This document shows, one piece after another, positions 62,205 through 64,000 of a DNA stretch of 64,000 bases. The stretch's first letter is position 1. Every line of letters begins with the position of its first letter. Below the pieces are notes generated by a model. The model had not been told where the DNA came from and made no database searches. It worked only from the letters and a program-made list of their open reading frames with translations. The position numbers and the translations under genes are program-made. This DNA comes from Lacinutrix jangbogonensis. GTDB taxonomy: Bacteria; Bacteroidota; Bacteroidia; Flavobacteriales; Flavobacteriaceae. Location of the stretch: NCBI RefSeq assembly GCF_000797445.1, contig NZ_JSWF01000032.1, forward strand, positions 1 through 64,000. The letters are read 5' to 3'.

Positions 62205-64000
62205 TTAATTTTCAGGTAATTGTTCCTGAATACTAAAGGTGCTTAAGTTTAAAAAGTTTCCGGGATGGGAAAGTGTGTTTTGTAAAATATATGGAGTATC
62301 TGGTGTTGTGCCAGTGTACTGTGTGTCCCCATTCATATTTACATCACTTAAATTGTAACCATTAACAATGTAAGTAGGTAGATTTAAAAAATTCCCTACA
62401 GCGTTTAGCGCATCAGATAGAATACTAGGCGAGTCAGGGTTTGTGCCAGAATACTGTATAACGGTATCACCATTTACATTTCCTGCCCACATTGCTACTT
62501 TATTAGTTGGTACTCCAAATGTAGTTTGAGCATTTGTGCCAAATGTAATTTGGTTATTAGCATCTGTAAAATCTACAGTAGTCGCAATTCTAGATAAAGG
62601 AATCGCTGTATTAGACATCATAGCCAGGTGATTTCTTTGTTTTACGGCTACAAAATAACTGTTTGCTGGGATGTTATTAAATGGAAGATTAGAGATGCCA
62701 TCTAGATTTACAATGTCGCCATCTCTTTGTAATAATGCTGATTGACTAGCAATTATAGTTGTATTACTAGTAGCATCACGAAGTTCAACAAAAACCCAGT
62801 CTACAATAGCGTTATTTCCAGTTGCACTTAGCACAGAAGCGGGAATAGTTAAGCCATCACTATAAGGACTTGTAGTTGGTATTATTCCTGCTACACGTAA
62901 ATCGTCTCTCATCATGTTATCTGTACTTCCTAATAAAGCGCCTTGTAAATAAGCTTTACTAGCCAGACTTGATCTAATAATTATTTCGTCTAAAGCAAAG
63001 TTAACATTTGCACTAGTTAATGTTACGTGGCCTTCATTGTCGTCTGGCATATACCAAGCATCAAAAGGTGTTACGTTTGTAACGGTAAGTGATGACGTTG
63101 TTAGGTTATTTGGAACGTGAAACCAATCAATTTCTCCATCATTTTCTAAAGCCATAGCACTAACTGTAGGGATAAAGTTAAAGAAATCGGTTTGTAAGCC
63201 TGCTAGAAACCCAATAATTAATGGGTCTGTTCCTAATGATCCTGTTAGTCCTCCAATATTAAATAAACCTCCGGAAGCAGCATCTACACCGTTAGAAAAT
63301 GATTCTGATTGTACTGCAGCGCTGGCGCTAAAGTCACAAAAACATAAAAATGGAGCGTCTATATCTATGGAGCCTGTAGTATTTTGTAGTCCAGCAAGAG
63401 GTGTAAAACGAGCTGTAAAATCACCATCAGCAGATGTTAAGCCAGAACCAATAACTAAATTATCAACATTTAAAGCTAAGAAATCTGGAGCAATGTCCAT
63501 TCCGTTTTTGTCTTGATATGGACTACCGATTCCGCTACCGTTAATCATAGATGCTTTTCTTAAGTTTTCTGGAAAACCAGAAGCAGTTAAGTTTTTTAAG
63601 CCACTCATACCGTCTAATCCATTGAAAAATATATCGTTCCATGGATGTTTTTGAGGTAACATTAAAGCTGTGTCAAAATCTGTTCCAGCAGTAATATGCG
63701 CATCAAAATGATCTACTAACATTTGTTTAGCAGCAGGAGATCTTAAAAAATCATCCACTAAAGGTCTAAGTGCTTCTAAACTTTGGTCTCCAGCGAAACC
63801 GCCTAATTGCAAGCCATAAGCCATTTTGTTAAATAAGTATTGAAATCCAATGGGCACATTAGCGCCATTGTGAGGAGAATCGAAAGATAGCCATAAACGC
63901 GTTTCATGAGCCTCATTTTGGTTTTCCATAAAGTTTAATGCATAGCGTGAAATTAACCCGCCCATACTCGGTCCAATCACAACATTTTCTTCAGTTCCTA
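62205..64000 (-). CDS. Secreted alpha/beta-hydrolase-like protein, C-terminal part
   Basis: The 5' end lies beyond base 64000; frame is open from the window edge (EENVVIGPSMGG). Visible: 597 residues. The nucleophile elbow GPSMGGLISRYAL and LSFDSPHNGANVPIGFQYL belong to a PGAP1/lipase-like hydrolase. The middle is beta-rich. The last 98 residues hold two dockerin-like repeats (GNVNGDTVIQYSG and DVNMNGDTQYTGTTPDT, each followed by a helix and FLNLPT/FLNLST), ending in QEQLP. This C-terminal repeat is known from secreted flavobacterial proteins. Probably exported and calcium-binding. Substrate unknown. Confidence 0.85.
   Translation of the reverse strand, partial: GTEENVVIGPSMGGLISRYALNFMENQNEAHETRLWLSFDSPHNGANVPIGFQYLFNKMAYGLQLGGFAGDQSLEALRPLVDDFLRSPAAKQMLVDHFDAHITAGTDFDTALMLPQKHPWNDIFFNGLDGMSGLKNLTASGFPENLRKASMINGSGIGSPYQDKNGMDIAPDFLALNVDNLVIGSGLTSADGDFTARFTPLAGLQNTTGSIDIDAPFLCFCDFSASAAVQSESFSNGVDAASGGLFNIGGLTGSLGTDPLIIGFLAGLQTDFFNFIPTVSAMALENDGEIDWFHVPNNLTTSSLTVTNVTPFDAWYMPDDNEGHVTLTSANVNFALDEIIIRSSLASKAYLQGALLGSTDNMMRDDLRVAGIIPTTSPYSDGLTIPASVLSATGNNAIVDWVFVELRDATSNTTIIASQSALLQRDGDIVNLDGISNLPFNNIPANSYFVAVKQRNHLAMMSNTAIPLSRIATTVDFTDANNQITFGTNAQTTFGVPTNKVAMWAGNVNGDTVIQYSGTNPDSPSILSDALNAVGNFLNLPTYIVNGYNLSDVNMNGDTQYTGTTPDTPYILQNTLSHPGNFLNLSTFSIQEQLPEN

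Overview
The window is a low-GC stretch of chromosome from a member of the phylum Bacteroidota, most likely a marine Flavobacteriaceae. The evidence is lineage-specific protein families (a type IX secretion type B C-terminal domain, PorP/SprF, DUF6089, DUF5686, DUF6029, Omp28-like, a fused HPPK/deoxynucleoside kinase, a LytS/LytTR pair with TPRs), several promoters of the Bacteroidetes form TTTG-N18-20-TAnnTTTG, and almost no Shine-Dalgarno sequences. I cannot name the genus from sequence alone. Nearly everything is core chromosome. I see no prophage, insertion sequence, CRISPR array, rRNA operon or toxin-antitoxin pair.

Layout. 1-0.8 kb: the 3' end of a large secreted protein. 0.9-5.5 kb: an Nfu-type Fe-S protein, a PorP/SprF protein, a von Willebrand factor A lipoprotein and a SIMPL-like protein. 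5.5-9.6 kb: a LytS-type sensor kinase and LytTR response regulator with two small lipoprotein genes between them, preceded by an array of 21-bp-spaced direct repeats that looks like a LytTR operator. 9.6-19 kb: gamma-carbonic-anhydrase-like protein, then a minus-strand envelope block (CBS protein, NAD kinase, DUF6089, UppS, BamA, two OmpH/Skp-like chaperones, MurI). 19-25 kb: PdxJ, a hydrolase, a small membrane protein, then tig-clpP-clpX. 25-34 kb: a GH3-type ligase, DUF2797, bS21, an AsmA-like protein, a queuosine precursor transporter, FolK-dNK. 34-43 kb: TrmH-family methyltransferase, MutS, tRNA-Gly and tRNA-Leu, a repetitive alanine-rich lipoprotein, Kdo transferase, a DegT aminotransferase, GalE, LspA. 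43-54 kb: FabD, an FAD oxidoreductase, a TPR membrane protein, a 2TM-DHFR fusion, ThyA, a nucleoside transporter, a bifunctional nuclease and EtfAB. 54-64 kb: PDH E1 beta, DUF5686, a DUF6029/TlpA/Omp28 redox-envelope cluster and a truncated secreted esterase-like protein.

Genes that work together: BamA, Skp/OmpH, UppS, MurI, LspA and WaaA all serve envelope building. Tig, ClpP and ClpX serve protein quality control. ThyA, DHFR, HPPK-dNK and the nucleoside transporter serve folate/thymidylate and nucleoside supply. TlpA, Omp28 and DUF6029 probably form an envelope thiol-disulfide unit.

The most unusual non-coding signals are (i) the three-copy 21-bp-phased repeat at 5539-5591, (ii) a dispersed element of about 90 bp found three times (4380, 34271, 42942), each time directly in front of a lipoprotein or lipoprotein-processing gene and carrying a tiny ORF that is 23 codons long in two copies, and (iii) a tig promoter embedded in an inverted repeat.
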